From: Glandiceps talaboti
Lineage: Eukaryota; Hemichordata; Enteropneusta; Spengelidae
Reading direction: 5' to 3'
NCBI RefSeq assembly: GCF_964340395.1
Contig: NC_135553.1
Location: forward strand, 3,490,001 to 3,554,000
DNA length: 64,000 nt
Position 1 is the stretch's first letter; each line of letters starts with the position of its first letter. The notes below the pieces were generated by a model. The model did no database searches. It was not told where the DNA came from and saw only the letters and a program-made list of their open reading frames with translations. A program made the position numbers and the translations under genes. Of this stretch, positions 50,162 through 63,838 are shown one piece after another.

Positions 50162-50318
50162 GGCGTTATGATTTTCCCGTAGAAAGATAATAAATCATAC
50201 TAAGGAACAACTTATAGCTCGCAGCGTTGAGCGTGAGAGCAGAAATATTGGTTGATTTCTCTCTATTTTTTTGCGAAACTCTACAGATTTCCAATATGGC
50301 CGTCTTGAAACCACACAG
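50162..50318. promoter_or_regulatory. Bidirectional CNOT3/CEP131 promoter and first CEP131 leader exon
   Basis: The CNOT3 start codon (minus, 50159-50161) and the presumed first CEP131 leader exon (plus, donor at 50319, CACAG|gtaatt) are separated by about 135-155 bp. There is no TATA box. Both edges carry ATGG-GG/CG motifs like YY1 sites of TATA-less housekeeping promoters (GCCATGGCG and CAATATGGCCGTC). Head-to-head housekeeping pairs often share such promoters. The exact transcription starts are not visible. Confidence 0.6.
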
Positions 50319-51790
50319 GTAATTTAAATTTGTATTCATCCGAGAAGAAAGTAGGTCATAGGTAGGTAACGACTTATTATATTTAAAGACACGAACACAC
50401 GGTTAATGCGCACAGTAGTTTTTTGTAAGTTGATTTGGATGGATGAAATTACTTTATTCAATTTATAACACCCTTTGAAATATTTCCTACGAGTGAAATG
50501 GGTATCCTCGTAGTCGGACTATTTTTAAGGATGGTGTGTGATGCGGTTCGCATTATGGGATGTCGTAAATTTTGGACCACGAGATAGATGTTCCCATGAA
50601 AAGTGATTTTCAGAAGTTGAATACATACTCGCTCCCACCATAACTAGGTGTCATTAACACATTTGTTCATTTTTTCATATCAGTGGTAGAATGAAACTCG
50701 TCTAGTGTCAAGGTCAGGTTACGGTGGGCACCGCAAAGCTTTCTGGGACTTCCTGCGCAGACTCAATCTTACTCATGTCAATTTTTAGGAATTCCCGCTT
50801 GTGATACTGTTTACAAATAGTTGTGTGGATTATAAAATTCGGAGGAACACGGTAATCAACAGAGATATGAACTGATATCCGGGCTCTTTTGAAAGCCTGA
50901 TACAGGTTAGTGAAACAGGCTGCATGATTATAACGTAAAATGCTCAAGTTTAACAACACTCGGTGAAGTTTCATTGACAAGACTGTTTTCACTTGCTTTG
51001 ATTCGATTGCAAAGCATGTAACCTTATTGACACATACATTATTTCATGCATCGTGAGGTGAATATAATTTTCCACTTTCCATGCACATGAATGATGTACG
51101 AGGTATAGATGCTTGCTTCCTACAAATACCATGTACATGCTGATGTTATTTGAGCATTGTTTGTACTTTGACTATTTCGAGCAAGTGGTAACAAGTCTGG
51201 TGGTGCATGCACCGGTGGCACTGGTATGATTTTGAAATTTATATACAGTTGGCATACATCTTCTCTAGTGTACTGAGCTAGTATATAACAATTGTTCATA
51301 ATTGTAGAGAACCAGATGGATTTTGAGGACAAACGATTCACCCATCCGACAGTTTAGTCATTGTTAGCAAGATAAGCGAAACTGAAACTTGGGAACTTTC
51401 AATATAATCAGTGTCCCCATAACAAAACAATGCTTATTATGTTATGATAAATTTGCATAACAAATGAATGTATCGTTCTGTTAATGTATATATGTATTGT
51501 TCGAAACCATAGGATGCAACCATAGACATCTCTCCAATGTTTATGATGCAGCCTACATATGTATAGGCCTACTACTCAGTTACTGTCTACTACTGGGCAC
51601 ATCCATGGTGTGATTCAGCTAGGAAGTATGGTATACATATGTATGACATCCTTACCTGTCTTGCAATATATATAGTTGTCTCACTCTTTGTGGCAAGGAC
51701 CCCCATATCACTTTCCCCATGGATGGAAAAATTAAAATAATAACCATGTTACCCAGAATAAAAATGCGATATTTTATTCCTGTCTTTCAG
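50319..51790. other. CEP131 leader intron
   Basis: Presumed intron between the leader exon near 50318 and the exon beginning at 51791 (acceptor tgtctttcag). No coding region or repeat was recognised. Confidence 0.45.
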
Positions 51791-51886
51791 AGCAGTATTT
51801 GGAGCAAACTCACTGGAAGGAAGTAACTAAACACACTTATGTCAACTGTTGTCAAATAAAGCCCCAACCATATCCAGTTCTTGGTA

Positions 51887-54800
51887 ATGGCCAGAAGTAC
51901 TATAAGTTCATCAGATTTGGATCTTAGTCTTACTGGTTCACAATACTCTGCATCAAAACGTCCAAATTCAGCAGGAAAGGCACGACCTGGTTCAAGACCA
52001 AGTTCAAGTTCTGGGAAAAGACCAGGCTCTTCGGTAAGTGTAAGTTATGTATTCACCAAACCTTTTGGGGTGAGAACTCAGGAGAATATTACATTTAGTT
52101 CTTAAAATTGATATTTTTACACTAACCTTGTATCAAATTAAACTTTTGTTCCAAACACAAACTTGAAAATTGTAGGTGAAATGTTTGACTGCACACTTTA
52201 GCCTTTGTCAACATATTGACCCACTATTTAGAATTCTGACCTGACAGCCATTATTTGAAGGTAATCAAACATCTGGTTTCTTATACTTGAGTGATATCTA
52301 CATAACACAATGGACCTCAATTGGTAGAACATAACATAGTCTTCAACGTGTATGAATCATTAGCCCAGTACCGGTAGTATAAATGATTTCATTTGGATTT
52401 GATTATTTGTATATTTGTATAGAGAGATCTAAATGGACCAGTAGGAGCTGGAGGAGATACAAAGTCTGCACATAAAAGAGGTACATTTTCTGTCACTGCT
52501 CTAGGATAAAGTAATGGATTCCCTTTGTAATTTCTAGAGTGATCAAATATAAATGAATGAAAAGTCGGCTGGTAAAAGATGGTGGTTACATCAGTGGAGA
52601 ATTTTAAAAGTTTTAAATTCTGTGGGATGATGATAGCTTTCATTAACGTTTAGTTATACCTAGAAATGTGTGAACTGATAAAAATGGATTGGTGATAATA
52701 AAGAGCATGTATAATGCATCTGTTCTCCAGAGAGCAGCAGGTGCTTGGTTACTAATTTCAAAATATGAAAGAATTACCGAAATTAAAGGATACTCTCATT
52801 TTGTATATTCTTACCATTCTAATTTCTGTGAATATTCAGGAGGAAGTCAGGGAGGAAGTCAGAATTCAAGGTCAAGTGTGAGGCATAACAGTGTTGGGAG
52901 TGATAGTTCAGGTCATCGTAGTAGCAAACCACAGAGGTCTGCACGGTGAGTCAGGTGTCAAGCTTTCATTTGGATGCGTTATTTTGAAATAGTATGTAAA
53001 ATTTCAAGATCAACTTTTTGACCAATGCATGTAACATACGTAGTCAAATTAGAGAGAAAGGGGGGGGGGGGGGGGAGAAATGAAAAAAACACTGTGATAG
53101 AAGACCTGCTTCCCCCATGATTCAGAAGATGATCTAATGTCATTACCTGTGTACTTAATTGTTGCGTTTGAAGGGAATTCTTAACCCTCTTCTAGCCATG
53201 GTTCCATTCACTTAGTGGTCAAGACACTGCAGTGTAATAAATGCATGTATAGCTCTCCAGAGATTATATGACTCATAACCTGTTAGGCTGCCAGGGGTTT
53301 TCAGTTATTTTTCTTTTCCCATTCTAGCAATTTGAGTAATCACTTTTATTTATTTTCAGTTGAGATATTTGATACAACTTCCCTGTGAGTAACTTAGTTT
53401 GACACGCTTTAATAATATAACCTGTTTCTTTTATTTAGCAGTAATGATGATTTTCTAGCGTTGTTTGATAGCAGTCATCAACCAGTTATCAAGACCACAA
53501 AGAAAGAAAACAGACCTTCACCTAATGCTGTCAAGGTCTTATGGGACCCTGTGAGTACAAATCTAAAAATAAAAATTTATAGAAAGTTTAGTTTATGATG
53601 TATAGGTTGAAGTATTGATACAAAGATGCAGCCCCCCAAAATTGATTGAATTGTCTTTTCAGATACAAGTTTCAAAAAAATGAATCCCCTGTTTGCAAAT
53701 AGTTGATACGAGTAGTATTGTGAAATGTGTGATGTTTACATTATATGCTACTCGTATTACAGTAAAGTAATTACATGACAAAATATTGAATATATTGGTA
53801 CTTCTGTCAGTGTTTTTTGCTGGAATGTTGGATACCTAAAAAAAGGGGGAGGGGACTGCTTAGTGCTAATACTTGTATAGATTTCCATACTTTTGTGGGA
53901 AACCCAGGTGAAAGCTAATAGATTTTACTCACTTGCTATCCATTAAAACATAAAGCTAGATGGTTTGAGTATTAAAATGTGCAACATTAAATTTATTGTA
54001 AGACATTTATGCAATATCAGAATTTACAAATGTTGTCACTCTTCTATTTTCAGCCATCTGCAAGAGCCTTTCCCATTCCATCCAGTGCACGCAGCTCAAG
54101 TACCGCTGACTCTTCTCCTCTGAATAGTTCTAGAGGGCAGGCTTCAAACTCCCAACATACACAGCAACAGCAACTGAACAGTGAAAGGGAAATTGCCAAC
54201 AAGAGATCCCCTGTGTCTCAGAGTTATACTACAACAACAAATATCCTCAGGGACTCCCATAACAATCTGGACAATTTCAATCAAAATTTTGTGTCATCAG
54301 CAAACAAGTACACAAAATCAAGTGTAAACAATAGATCAAACAACGCACAGCCTAATTTGAGTAGAAGTGGAAATAGACCGTCATCAGTGACATCACAACA
54401 TAGTCAGAATTCTGTTGTAGAGGACTATATTACAACAGTCAACAAGGCAGCTACTGTTATACAAAAGGCATATAGAGAGTACTCAGAGAAAAAACAAATG
54501 GAAGGAGAAGATGAAATTAGGAAACTTTTAGCCAAGAAAAAAAGAGAGAAAGAGGAGCAAATGAAAAATGAACATGACAATATGGACAGTGTTTTTAACT
54601 CTCAGAGACGAGCAGAAGTAGACAGGAAGAGAATAAGAGATGAGAAGGCAAGACAAGCCCGACAAGCCGCTATAGAGGTAGGATTACTTGTGATCACTCC
54701 AAACATGGAAAGTTTGATTTCAAAATTGTATAGAATCAGCATACGCTACAGTGTTCTCAAGGAGAGGTTTTAGCAGGACTGTGCACCCTATCAACTGAAC

Positions 54801-57800
54801 AATTTGAATTTCATTAATCTTGGTAACTGTAATAGCATTTTACCTCATGCTAGAAGGTCAACATGGAACAAGAAGGTTGGCTTATTCTTCCCTGGACTTA
54901 TTTTTTCATCACCATAGTAGTATGTAAAGTGGAACTCATAGTGTCAATCAAGAGATCCAACGATTGTTAGTTATTTCATGGTGAACTTAAATGGTAAAAT
55001 CCTATTTCTAGTTTTAAGAATTGAGTACATTTATCTTTTAGTTCTCACCTTTTCATTGATTTATTTTGTAGGACTTACAAAAGAAAAGACAAGCCAAGAA
55101 AGATGACATCAAAGAAAAGGCAGAGAAGGAGTTATCTTATTTACAAGCCAGTGGTAAAGTTTCTAAAAAACCATCAACTGCAGGAGCCCTAGCTAGGCCA
55201 AGAACAGGCAGTGCTAGTAGTAGTAGCGGTGCCAAAAGGAAAACTAACAGAACTAACATGAAATTAAACATTGACAATGAATCAGAAAGTGAATCCTTAC
55301 CTTCAAATAGACCAGCTACAGCCAGTAGTGTTAGCAGAAGAGTTAATGAAATTTTTGAGGTAAGAAAACATTAAAATTTGAAACTCTTTTAAATAGCTAT
55401 ATCTTGACTCCAATAAAATAAATCTTAGAGTGATCTGAAATCTACGATGTATATAAATGAAACCACTTATCCTGAAAGTTCTTGAATACAATATCAGGTA
55501 TCCTGATATACAATTGAACTTGGTCCAGTGGTGACTGTATTGAAGCTAAACTTGTATTGTTAATGGACCTATGTATCAATACTTGTAATCATTTAAATTG
55601 CCTCATATTAGTCAGAACCTGGGGGTGGGGGTGGGGGGATCACTATCATAAAGCTCTGCACATGTACTGTCAGCATTACCAAACTGGTAGTACTGTCAAG
55701 CTTAATTATAATTCAACTTCATTACACCATTAATTAACCATAAATATCACTATGACTGACAGCCATCTTCATCTGAAATTGAGGCCATGACCTAAAAAGA
55801 GGTCACAGCATCAAGTCTAATGTGATGTAATTGTACTAAGTGTTTGAAGAGGTAGGACTTATTTCAATGTGTTTTGCGTCTGTAGAGGTGATGCCATATT
55901 CAAAATTGTCAACTGAATCAACATTCAATTGTACATGTAAATATTCCTTGCCTCCCTAAACAAGACAGTTTCACAGTACATTACTAGATATTGATGTAGT
56001 GTTAGCCGACCCCTTTACCATCAATTCATGATATCATCTTCAGGTGTCAACAGTACATAATGAAGGCTAAGTCAGCCTTACCTTACACTTAATAATTTCA
56101 TTTCCCACTGTTTGAGGAGTCAACAGTACATATTAAATGAAAGCTAAGTCAGCCTTATCATTTCCCATTGTTTGAGGAATCAAGTACATGACAGCCAAGT
56201 CAGATTTAAGCTTACCTCACATAATTTCATTTCCCACTATTCCAGGAGTCAACTGTACAGAATGAAAGCCAAGTGAGCAATACAGAAGCTGGAGTTACTG
56301 AGACTGTTAGTGCTGCAACTACTAAGACAACACTCAATGACTTGCTAGCTACTATCAAAATGCTAGAAGAACCTGAAGAATTACCTGAAACTGAGAAGAA
56401 GGAAAAACCTAAACCAGATTGGTGTAAGTATATTCACAGATATATGATTTACAAGAACCCCATGATGCATGAGTACCAGTGTGACATACTCACGGTACTT
56501 GCACGAATTCTTGCAGTATTCTTAACAGGTGTATTTTTTGGGTGTACTTTCCTTAAAACGAGTGAAGTGTGGCAGAAAACATAAACTGACAGATTGTGAC
56601 TTACTGTTTTACATGTATTTGACACCTAGTGGAGGTACCTGGGATACTTTGATATTCTATGTCTCAACATACAGATAACAGTCAGTTGGTGTCAAGTCAA
56701 GCACGAACCACTACAATTTTTTCAGGCTACCAAGAACACAGAGCATGATTGCAAATACCCTCAGCCTGAATCACCTACATTCGTGTGTCATATAGGGTTC
56801 TGTTGTTATTGCGTACTTTTATATTTATTAAACACACCAAATCTGTACAAATATGATATAACTGAATTTACATGTAAAGGCCAGGGTTTCAATCTCAGGT
56901 TCTCACTTTAGTGTTATCATATCACTGGAGCCATACAGAGTACATAGGATTATTTTTTTGTTCTGGATCAACTTTTTTCTATAGCTCGACCAAACAACTG
57001 TTTTAACACCTAAATTGTTTTCAGTCCTAAATTTTGTTTTCAGTCCTTGTCCTGCTTTCTAAGCTCTATCTTGACCATCAAATTTACTTCAGTCTGTATT
57101 TATTTATTTATTTATAATTTATCTATTGCAGTGGAAATGCTTGAAAGAGACGACACTGACGATGGACTTCAAAACAAGAGATCAGCAGAGGTGTACCTGT
57201 CAACAGAAAAACTAGATCATTTCAATAGTGTGGCCAAGTCTGGCAAACCAAGTACAAGTGGTGATTCTATGACCAAATATGGCAAGAATGCTCTACTAAC
57301 TGAGGATAAACTCAGGTTGGTGAAACACAGAAATTTTTCACCACACTGACATATTTATACTGTGAAATACTGTACTTTTCATTTGGAATTAGTTTCTTGT
57401 CTTTTAGAATTTTTTCCCCTCAAAATAAAATCCCTATAAAATTAGTTTGCACTAATAGTTACTTTGCATGCCTTCCTAAATCAGTGAAAAGTAGTCCCAG
57501 ATGAAAAAGTGTATCCCTTGTCAGTGAAAATTAAATCCTAGAAAATTTCGTCCTGCATAGTATTTTCTGAATAGGTACCATACTACGACATGCAATCCTT
57601 ACACATGTTTTATTCTGTGAAGTTGTACACAAAATATCATATGTCAACAAAATTTTGTGTAAAAATATTATCATATTTTGTATGGTGTGAGATAACAAGG
57701 AAAGAAAGGTGATTTTCTCCTAAATGTTTAGTTTTTATCTTCCTGACGGTTCAAAACCGATTTTCAATATTTTGTCAGTTTTCCTAAGATGTAGTCTCTC

Positions 57801-60800
57801 TATAAAATTGCACACGGTTGGACACCAGGTGTAATAGTATGATATATTTTTTACGTAAAGGATCAGTGAATGCTTCTATTTATGATATTGAGTGCAAAAA
57901 CATTCCTTTGAAAAAAAAAATCACTTAAAAGAAAGTAAACTAAAAATTGATTGTAGTTGAAGTAATTGAATGAAAACTGTTTTGTTGTCATTTAAATCAG
58001 ATAAAACATACATGTTGACTTGTTTTATATCATGTATTTATAAACAGAAGTATTATGTCATTTCTGGATGAAGTTGAAAAAGCTGACAATGATTCTGAAG
58101 AGGAAGATGACAAGGTAAGATAAAAGACAGATAATAAAGATGATATTTGATAGCAGTGTGCCCTCTGATGGTACTCAAATTTTGTTGTTGTGAGTCAAAA
58201 TGATAAAAACTGGGATTTCTTGTGAGTCACCACGTAGTAAGAGATAGGGGAACAAGAAATTTTGGTGAGTCACTAGAAATTGTGTGCGTCAGTGGTGCGT
58301 CAACTTGGCTTAGAGGGCACACTGGTCTGTAGTAAGGTAAAGAATTGCAAAAATATCAGTTTGTATCAATTTTAATGCAGATATAACAGATGTATTTCTA
58401 TAAAAAATGATGGAGTACATAAGTATACAAACAACCACCTTGTTGACATCATGGTGTTTATAACAAAATGAAGACCAAAATACATTGCAGTTAGATTCAG
58501 GTTTATATGTAAGGTCATTCATATAATTGTGAATGCTGTGTATGTATATATGTATCTATATGAACCCTCTCAGCACCTTTGTTTCCTTATACACCCCAAT
58601 GAAAGTACATCCCAAAAAACTCAAACGTGTAGGAAATAATTTAGAAGTTTTAAAGCCAGCCATTTGTATATTGTTGCACAAATTCAATATCTAACTTTTA
58701 GAAACAGTGGAGAGAAAATATGAAAAATGGGCTTAAAATTTCAGTTACAAGATGATAGTGGAATGACTTGCATAGCCAAGGATGCTTTCTACAGTGCCAT
58801 GGTAATGGTAATATATATACTACTAGTATGGCATTCAAAGCTAAGGGGTAATAATTACAGTGTGTTGGGGTCATGAAAACACTTGCATGTCACAAGGGTC
58901 CTCACTGCCAGGAGAGTTATACACTAGTATGGCATTCTAAAAAGTCTTGTGTGGCACCATGACCCTCACTGCCATGATATTGTATACACTAGTATGGCAT
59001 AGAATGGATAGTTACAGTGTGTTGTGATAGTGAAAAGACTTGTGTGGCGCACCATGACCCTCACTGCCATGATATTGTATACACTAGTATGGCATAGAAT
59101 GGATAGTTACAGTGTGTTGTGATAGTGAAAAGACTTGCATGGCCAAAGTCTGACATGATATACAATGTATACACTAACATACCATAATGTTAAACTTAAA
59201 GGGGTTTCATTTGAAAAAAACAATGGTCTATATTCATTTTCAACTGTCAAGGCCCCTGATCCAGCCAGCAATCCAGCCTTGATAGTACCCACAGCCGAAG
59301 AACTTGCCAAATTGGAACATGCCTCAGCAGCAGCCTCAGAAGTCACAAATACAGTACTCTCACAGAAACTTGAATTGGAAGAAAAGGGAAGGACTGTGAA
59401 AATGTTACAAAAAGCATTGGTGAGTAATCAGACAGAAAAATGTATTAGTTCAGTTTTATATTATTCTAGTTTTTATGAAAAGACGTAAGTAGGTAAAATA
59501 AAAATTGCTAGGATATATTTAAATTATGGAAGTCCTAATGCAGCCACTAATTTCTGTTGCCATAGTAATAAGCTCCTTGATGAGGATTAGTGGGTCTAAG
59601 TGTTCCACTAGGAGGATGTTGTCAGGCATATCATTTTTGACATTTATTGTTAATGAGTTATTGCCCCAAGGAATACCAAAATAGTTGCATGTCTTCTCAT
59701 ATATTGAAAACCAAACGTTGCACAATATCTTGAAATTCTAGTTTTTATTCTACTCTTGTATAAAATCAAGTTGTGAAATGATTTATGAAATTTTAAATTA
59801 ACCTTTTTCTCATTTCAACTGTTGATTTGCATTAACCTCTTGTAAAGTTGAACTTGAAAAGTTGAAGTTCAATGATTTTGTATACACACAAGATACTAGT
59901 AAATATGTACAGCAAGATACAAGACCAGTTTTTTTTAGATCTTATTCCCAATATTTTTAGGTAGGTCACAAGTATTTTCCAGCTGAATAAAACAAATATT
60001 GGAGAATAACATAATTATACCAGCGTCAGTAATATCAAAGAAAAATCAGGGAAAGCAATGGCAATTTTTAACATTTTGACTCATATTTCGAACACAACAG
60101 AACCAGTTACATAGATGCTTGTTGTCGTGGCGTAGAACGACCAGGGTATAAATTCCATATATTTTTTTCAACTTGGCTTGTACATGGTATGATATCTCTT
60201 GTAAGAGAAATTATGACAACATAGTACCCTCCATCAAATGCAATTATATGGGAAAGTGAAATATACATGCAGCTTTATTTTAAAAAACAAATAAAAATTC
60301 ACAAAATGGAAACAGTTAAAAGATAATAAAAATAAATTAAACATACCATTATCAAATGGAATACAACTGAAGTCATGGAAAGATCTACACTTAGTAGTAG
60401 TTCTTTGTAGTATACTTCTTGTAGGTATCCCAAGTCATGATAGGTTTTGATTGGTTCATATATACCATTGTTTGGATTTCAAACAGTCATGAAACATACA
60501 TGTATTTGTGGTGGCTCTCTTTTGAAGAACGATGTTTTAAATTTTTGATCAAAAAGACTTAAGATTAAAGTTGTTTTGTATTTTATCTTTGGCTCAGAAT
60601 CAGCAGAGAGAGTTGACAGTGAGACATGCCAAGGAACAAGACAAAGAAATGAAACATAGATTAGTCATGCAGAAAGATGAATATGAAAGCACTATTAAAA
60701 GACATCTCTCTTTTATTGACCAGGTTTGTACACATTTGTATGATACTTTGATAGCTTGGGTTCTTTCTAATATCTTAAAACGTGTGTCTGTGTTTGTGTC

Positions 60801-60825
60801 TGTGTCTGTGTCTGTGTCTGTGTCT

Positions 60826-60864
<39 letters not shown>

Positions 60865-60906
60865 TGTCTTGTGTGTGTGTGTCTGTCTTGTGTGTGTGTG
60901 TCTGTC

Positions 60907-60960
<54 letters not shown>

Positions 60961-63764
60961 ATATGTGTAGAGGGGAATAGTCGTTGAAATGAGCACACAT
61001 ATGTTGGACCATAGCTGTTGGTAAGATAGTAGTAGAACATTGGTTGCTAGGGCAAGAACAGTCAGTGAAATGTATATACCTATAATGTCATTGCTGGGAT
61101 ATTCCTAAGGTTTTGGAATTTGTGTTGAAATGCAAGAACTAACAGACTCCTGTGTTAAAGGATAGGAGTTACATCTGTTTTGTTCTCAGCCAGGGATTAT
61201 TTGGTTAGGGGACAAAAACAGTGAGTGAAATATGTCATTTGATGTGACATTTTTTTTTGTTCCTCTCTGTTTTTAGCTCATAGATGACAAGAAAGCGTTG
61301 AGTGAGAAGTATGACAGAGTTGTGACAGAATTAAAACAACTGGACAAGAAATATCAAACTAGGATTAATAAGATGGACGAAGAGTAAGTTATCATAAAAT
61401 GTTTTCTATATTGCTGTATAGATGGGCAAACAATAGAAAGCAATATTCTCTATCAAACACCCATAAATGGTCAACATTCAAGGGTAAAGAACACCCTCTT
61501 GTAGGATGTTACTGTAGATGTCAGACTGTTAGAAAGCAACAGAAATATGAATGTTTGTTCGTGTGATAATGATGAACCAATGTGATACTTTGTGAACAGC
61601 AAATCAAGCATAACTAATTTACAACTGTCCTGTAGAGGGACTATTTATTGAAAGGTCTATTCCTGATAGATTTCTAGATCTGTATTATAGAGGGGCACTA
61701 TTTATTGAAAGGTCTATTCCTGATAGATTTCTAGAGCTGCTGGATTTATCAGAAATAGACCTTTCCATAAATAGTGCCCCCTATAGATGTCTAGATCTGT
61801 AATATAGAGCCTGTGGGCAGTATTTATCAACAGTGTCCATTCTTGATAGATTTTGAGATCTGTTAGAGAAGGTCTGTTTGTATAGATTTTTTTGGTTTTC
61901 CGTAACCTTTCCAGTTCTTAGTAGTTGTGATATGAATTGAGAAGTATGTTGGTGTTTGGCAGTAGATACATAATGTTGAGTTGGTAGTTTGAGTATTTTA
62001 TACTTAGTGATAAACAAGTAGGATATTTAAGTTACATATTAATAATTTATTTTTTACATCTTTTAAATCAGTCATTCAATGGAAGTCAAGAAAGTTAAGG
62101 ATATCCAGGCTGCAGCTGAAAAGATAAGAAGAGAAAGGTGGATTGATGAAAAAACTAAGAAAATTAAGGTAAGGTATTTGTGGGAAGTTAGATTGGGGGA
62201 AAACAAAGCGTATTTTGAGATGAAATGTGGAGAATTAAAGGAATACTTCAACAATGTTAGATGGTATCTTTGTGGTCAGTTTATGAAATGGACTCTGATG
62301 CAGAACTGAACACTTGTCATAGGACAAGTGAATTGAGTTCCATAGACTTGTGACATCACTCAGAAATCCTTGTGTTCCTAGAGTATTCTGGGATACATAT
62401 TTAACCGGTTTAAATAAAACTTGCATTTCAGGAAATCACTGTAAAGGGTCTAGAACCTGAAATCCAGAGACTTATAGCCAAACACAAGGGAGAAGTAAAG
62501 AAAATTAAAACTATACATGAAGCTGAATTGCTACAAGCTGAGGAAAGAGCTGGTCAGAAGTACATCAAACACATAGAAGAACTCCGAGATCAGTTAGCTG
62601 ATGAAAAAGAATCTGCCTGTAATAGAGAAAGAGAACTTGCGAAACAAAGGTAGGTGACTTAATGTTATACTGCCAGAAATTGTTGTCATCTCTAATATAA
62701 TATTTTACCACCACCTAGGTGTGTCATACTCGTAGATATACATATGAATCAGAAATGAAATATCTTCAATGCCAGTCCTTTCCAAGTTGTCATATTTTTA
62801 ATTGTAAGAGTAGAGTAGCTGACTTGTCATTTGCTCATTACTTGTTTGATCCTTGCTGTTAGCATTTTGATGGCTTGAATATGGACCTGTTTTCCACCGT
62901 AATAGCTGTCACTGATGGTGTAGCAAGGACAGAGTGAATCACAAATATCTATTTTGTATGATGTAGGTATGAAAAGCAGTTAGAAGAAGAAGAATCAGCA
63001 TTTCAGCAACAAAGACGAAGACTTTATGCTGAGATACAGGACGAAAAAGATAGATTATCTGAACAATCAAGACGACAAAAACAAGAACTTGACAGGTTAC
63101 AATTACAAATGGAAGAGAATAACAGGAAAGCACTAAATACTATGAGATCAGAATATGAAAAGAACAGAGAAGAAGCTGAAAGGAGACACATGGTAAGTTG
63201 GCTATCACATCAATGTTGTATTTAGAGAATCCTAGCTGAATTCAGCCATTGTATGTGAAATCTTGAAATGGCACAAACTGAGATTATAAGTTATTTGACT
63301 TGAGAAAAAATATTTACATAAACACAGTCATTTAAATTGAAATTGTATTCTGACATTGTTACTTTAGCAAAGCATGCTTGATAGCATAGTAGAGTTTTTC
63401 TTGACACTTTGATATGCATAGGATGAATTATTCCATGTATGTCATTGTATTGTAGTCTGGCAATAGCAAGTGATCGTTTTGAATACAACAGATAGTGTTT
63501 AATCTAAAGCAAAACTTATGCTCCAAAACATAGAAACTCAGCTTGTGCTCCTTGACTGTTAATAATTCTTTCAAGAGAAGACTAGACAACAGTGTTTACA
63601 TATATTTGATAGATTAGTAGTATTGGTTTCCAAGTTTGTCTGTATGTTTACTACATTGAATGTAATATTTGAATAATGGTTATTTGCAGTCTGAAGTAAG
63701 AGATCTTGAAGAAAGACTCAAAGTTGAGAAACAAGCATGGGAAGAAAACTACATGAAGAAACAG
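51887..63764 (+). CDS. CEP131: CEP131 (AZI1), centriolar-satellite and basal-body protein; 3' end outside the window
   Basis: Coiled-coil protein of centriolar satellites and basal bodies, needed for cilium formation. Coding exons, all phase-compatible: 51887-52033, 52423-52480, 52840-52945, 53439-53550, 54054-54677, 55072-55359, 56246-56423, 57132-57315, 58048-58114, 59252-59419, 60598-60723, 61277-61383, 62072-62168, 62432-62649, 62967-63192 and 63690-63764, giving 927 residues (human total about 1083). The ATG at 51887 follows an in-frame stop at 51857, in an exon whose acceptor is at 51790. Family landmarks: LDLSLTG near the N-terminus; LFDSSHQP; an IQ motif at about residues 272-288 (KAATVIQKAYREYSEKK); EKARQARQAAIE; LATIKMLEEPEE; SIMSFLDEVEK; ESTIKRHLSFIDQLIDDKK; ERWIDEKTKKIKEITVKGLE; and a long C-terminal coiled coil rich in Glu, Arg and Gln. 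The remaining C-terminal exons lie to the right. Confidence 0.95.
53055..53076. repeat. Poly-G tract
   Basis: About 19 consecutive G bases, with an A-rich flank, in a CEP131 intron. Confidence 0.95.
56035..56245 (+). repeat. Decayed tandem copies of a CEP131 splice acceptor and exon start
   Basis: The real junction reads TTTCCCACTATTCCAG|GAGTC (56231-56250). Upstream near-copies start at 56101 (TTTCCCACTGTTTGAGGAGTC) and 56161 (TTTCCCATTGTTTGAGGAATC), with a third, more diverged one near 56035 (CTTCAGGTGTCAACAGTAC). Each continues into the exon-like AAATGAAAGC-AAGT. Two of the copies have lost the CAG needed for splicing. Confidence 0.8.
56870..57020. repeat. Family F repeat, partial copy 3
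   Basis: GCCAGGGTTTCAATCTCAGG, TTCTCAC-TTAGTGTTATC and GAGCCATACAGAGTACATAG match the right half of 31690-32110. It lies in the CEP131 intron before the exon at 57132. Confidence 0.6.
58154..58324. mobile_element. MITE with 13-bp perfect terminal inverted repeats (family E)
   Basis: CAGTGTGCCCTCT at 58154-58166 is exactly inverted at 58312-58324 (AGAGGGCACACTG). The interior contains GTGAGTCACCACGTAGTAAG and AGATAGGGGAACAAGAAA and matches the reverse complement of 28157-28330. No target duplication is obvious at the flanks, and there is no coding content. Confidence 0.78.
58820..59160. repeat. Irregular tandem repeat of about 115 bp, 3-4 copies
   Basis: Units share ACACTAGTATGGCATAGAAT, GTTACAGTGTGTTG and CATGACCCTCACTGCCATGA. 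The last two full units are almost identical, while the first two are diverged or shortened. The array stops about 90 bp before the CEP131 exon at 59252. Confidence 0.85.
59942..60190. mobile_element. Dispersed repeat with terminal hairpin (family D, copy 2)
   Basis: Matches 10261-10510 from the TTATTCCCAATATTTTTAGG hairpin arm to the CTTGGCTTGTACATGGTAT end. It lies in the CEP131 intron between 59419 and 60598. Confidence 0.7.
60784..60960. repeat. TG/TGTCTG compound microsatellite
   Basis: A TGTCTG block, a TG run, three TGTCTGTCTTGTG units and a second TG run. It starts about 60 nt after the donor of the CEP131 exon 60598-60723. Confidence 0.97.
61640..61860. repeat. Foldback with duplicated arm
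   Basis: CACTATTTATTGAAAGGTCT occurs at about 61688 and nearly at 61637, and is inverted at about 61755 (AGACCTTTCCATAAATAGTG). The stem is about 40 bp with a loop at TAGAGCTGCTGGATTTATC. It is CEP131-intronic. Confidence 0.7.
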
Positions 63765-63838
63765 GTAGGATTTGATACAACAATATAAATCAGTGTTGTA
63801 ACAGTTTGAGACTTAATGATTGATATAGCTGGGATTCA

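Noticed and set aside
60571-61040. Open frames rich in Cys/Val or His/Thr
   Set aside because: Translation of TG and TGTCTG microsatellites. Only 60598-60723 is coding, as a CEP131 exon.
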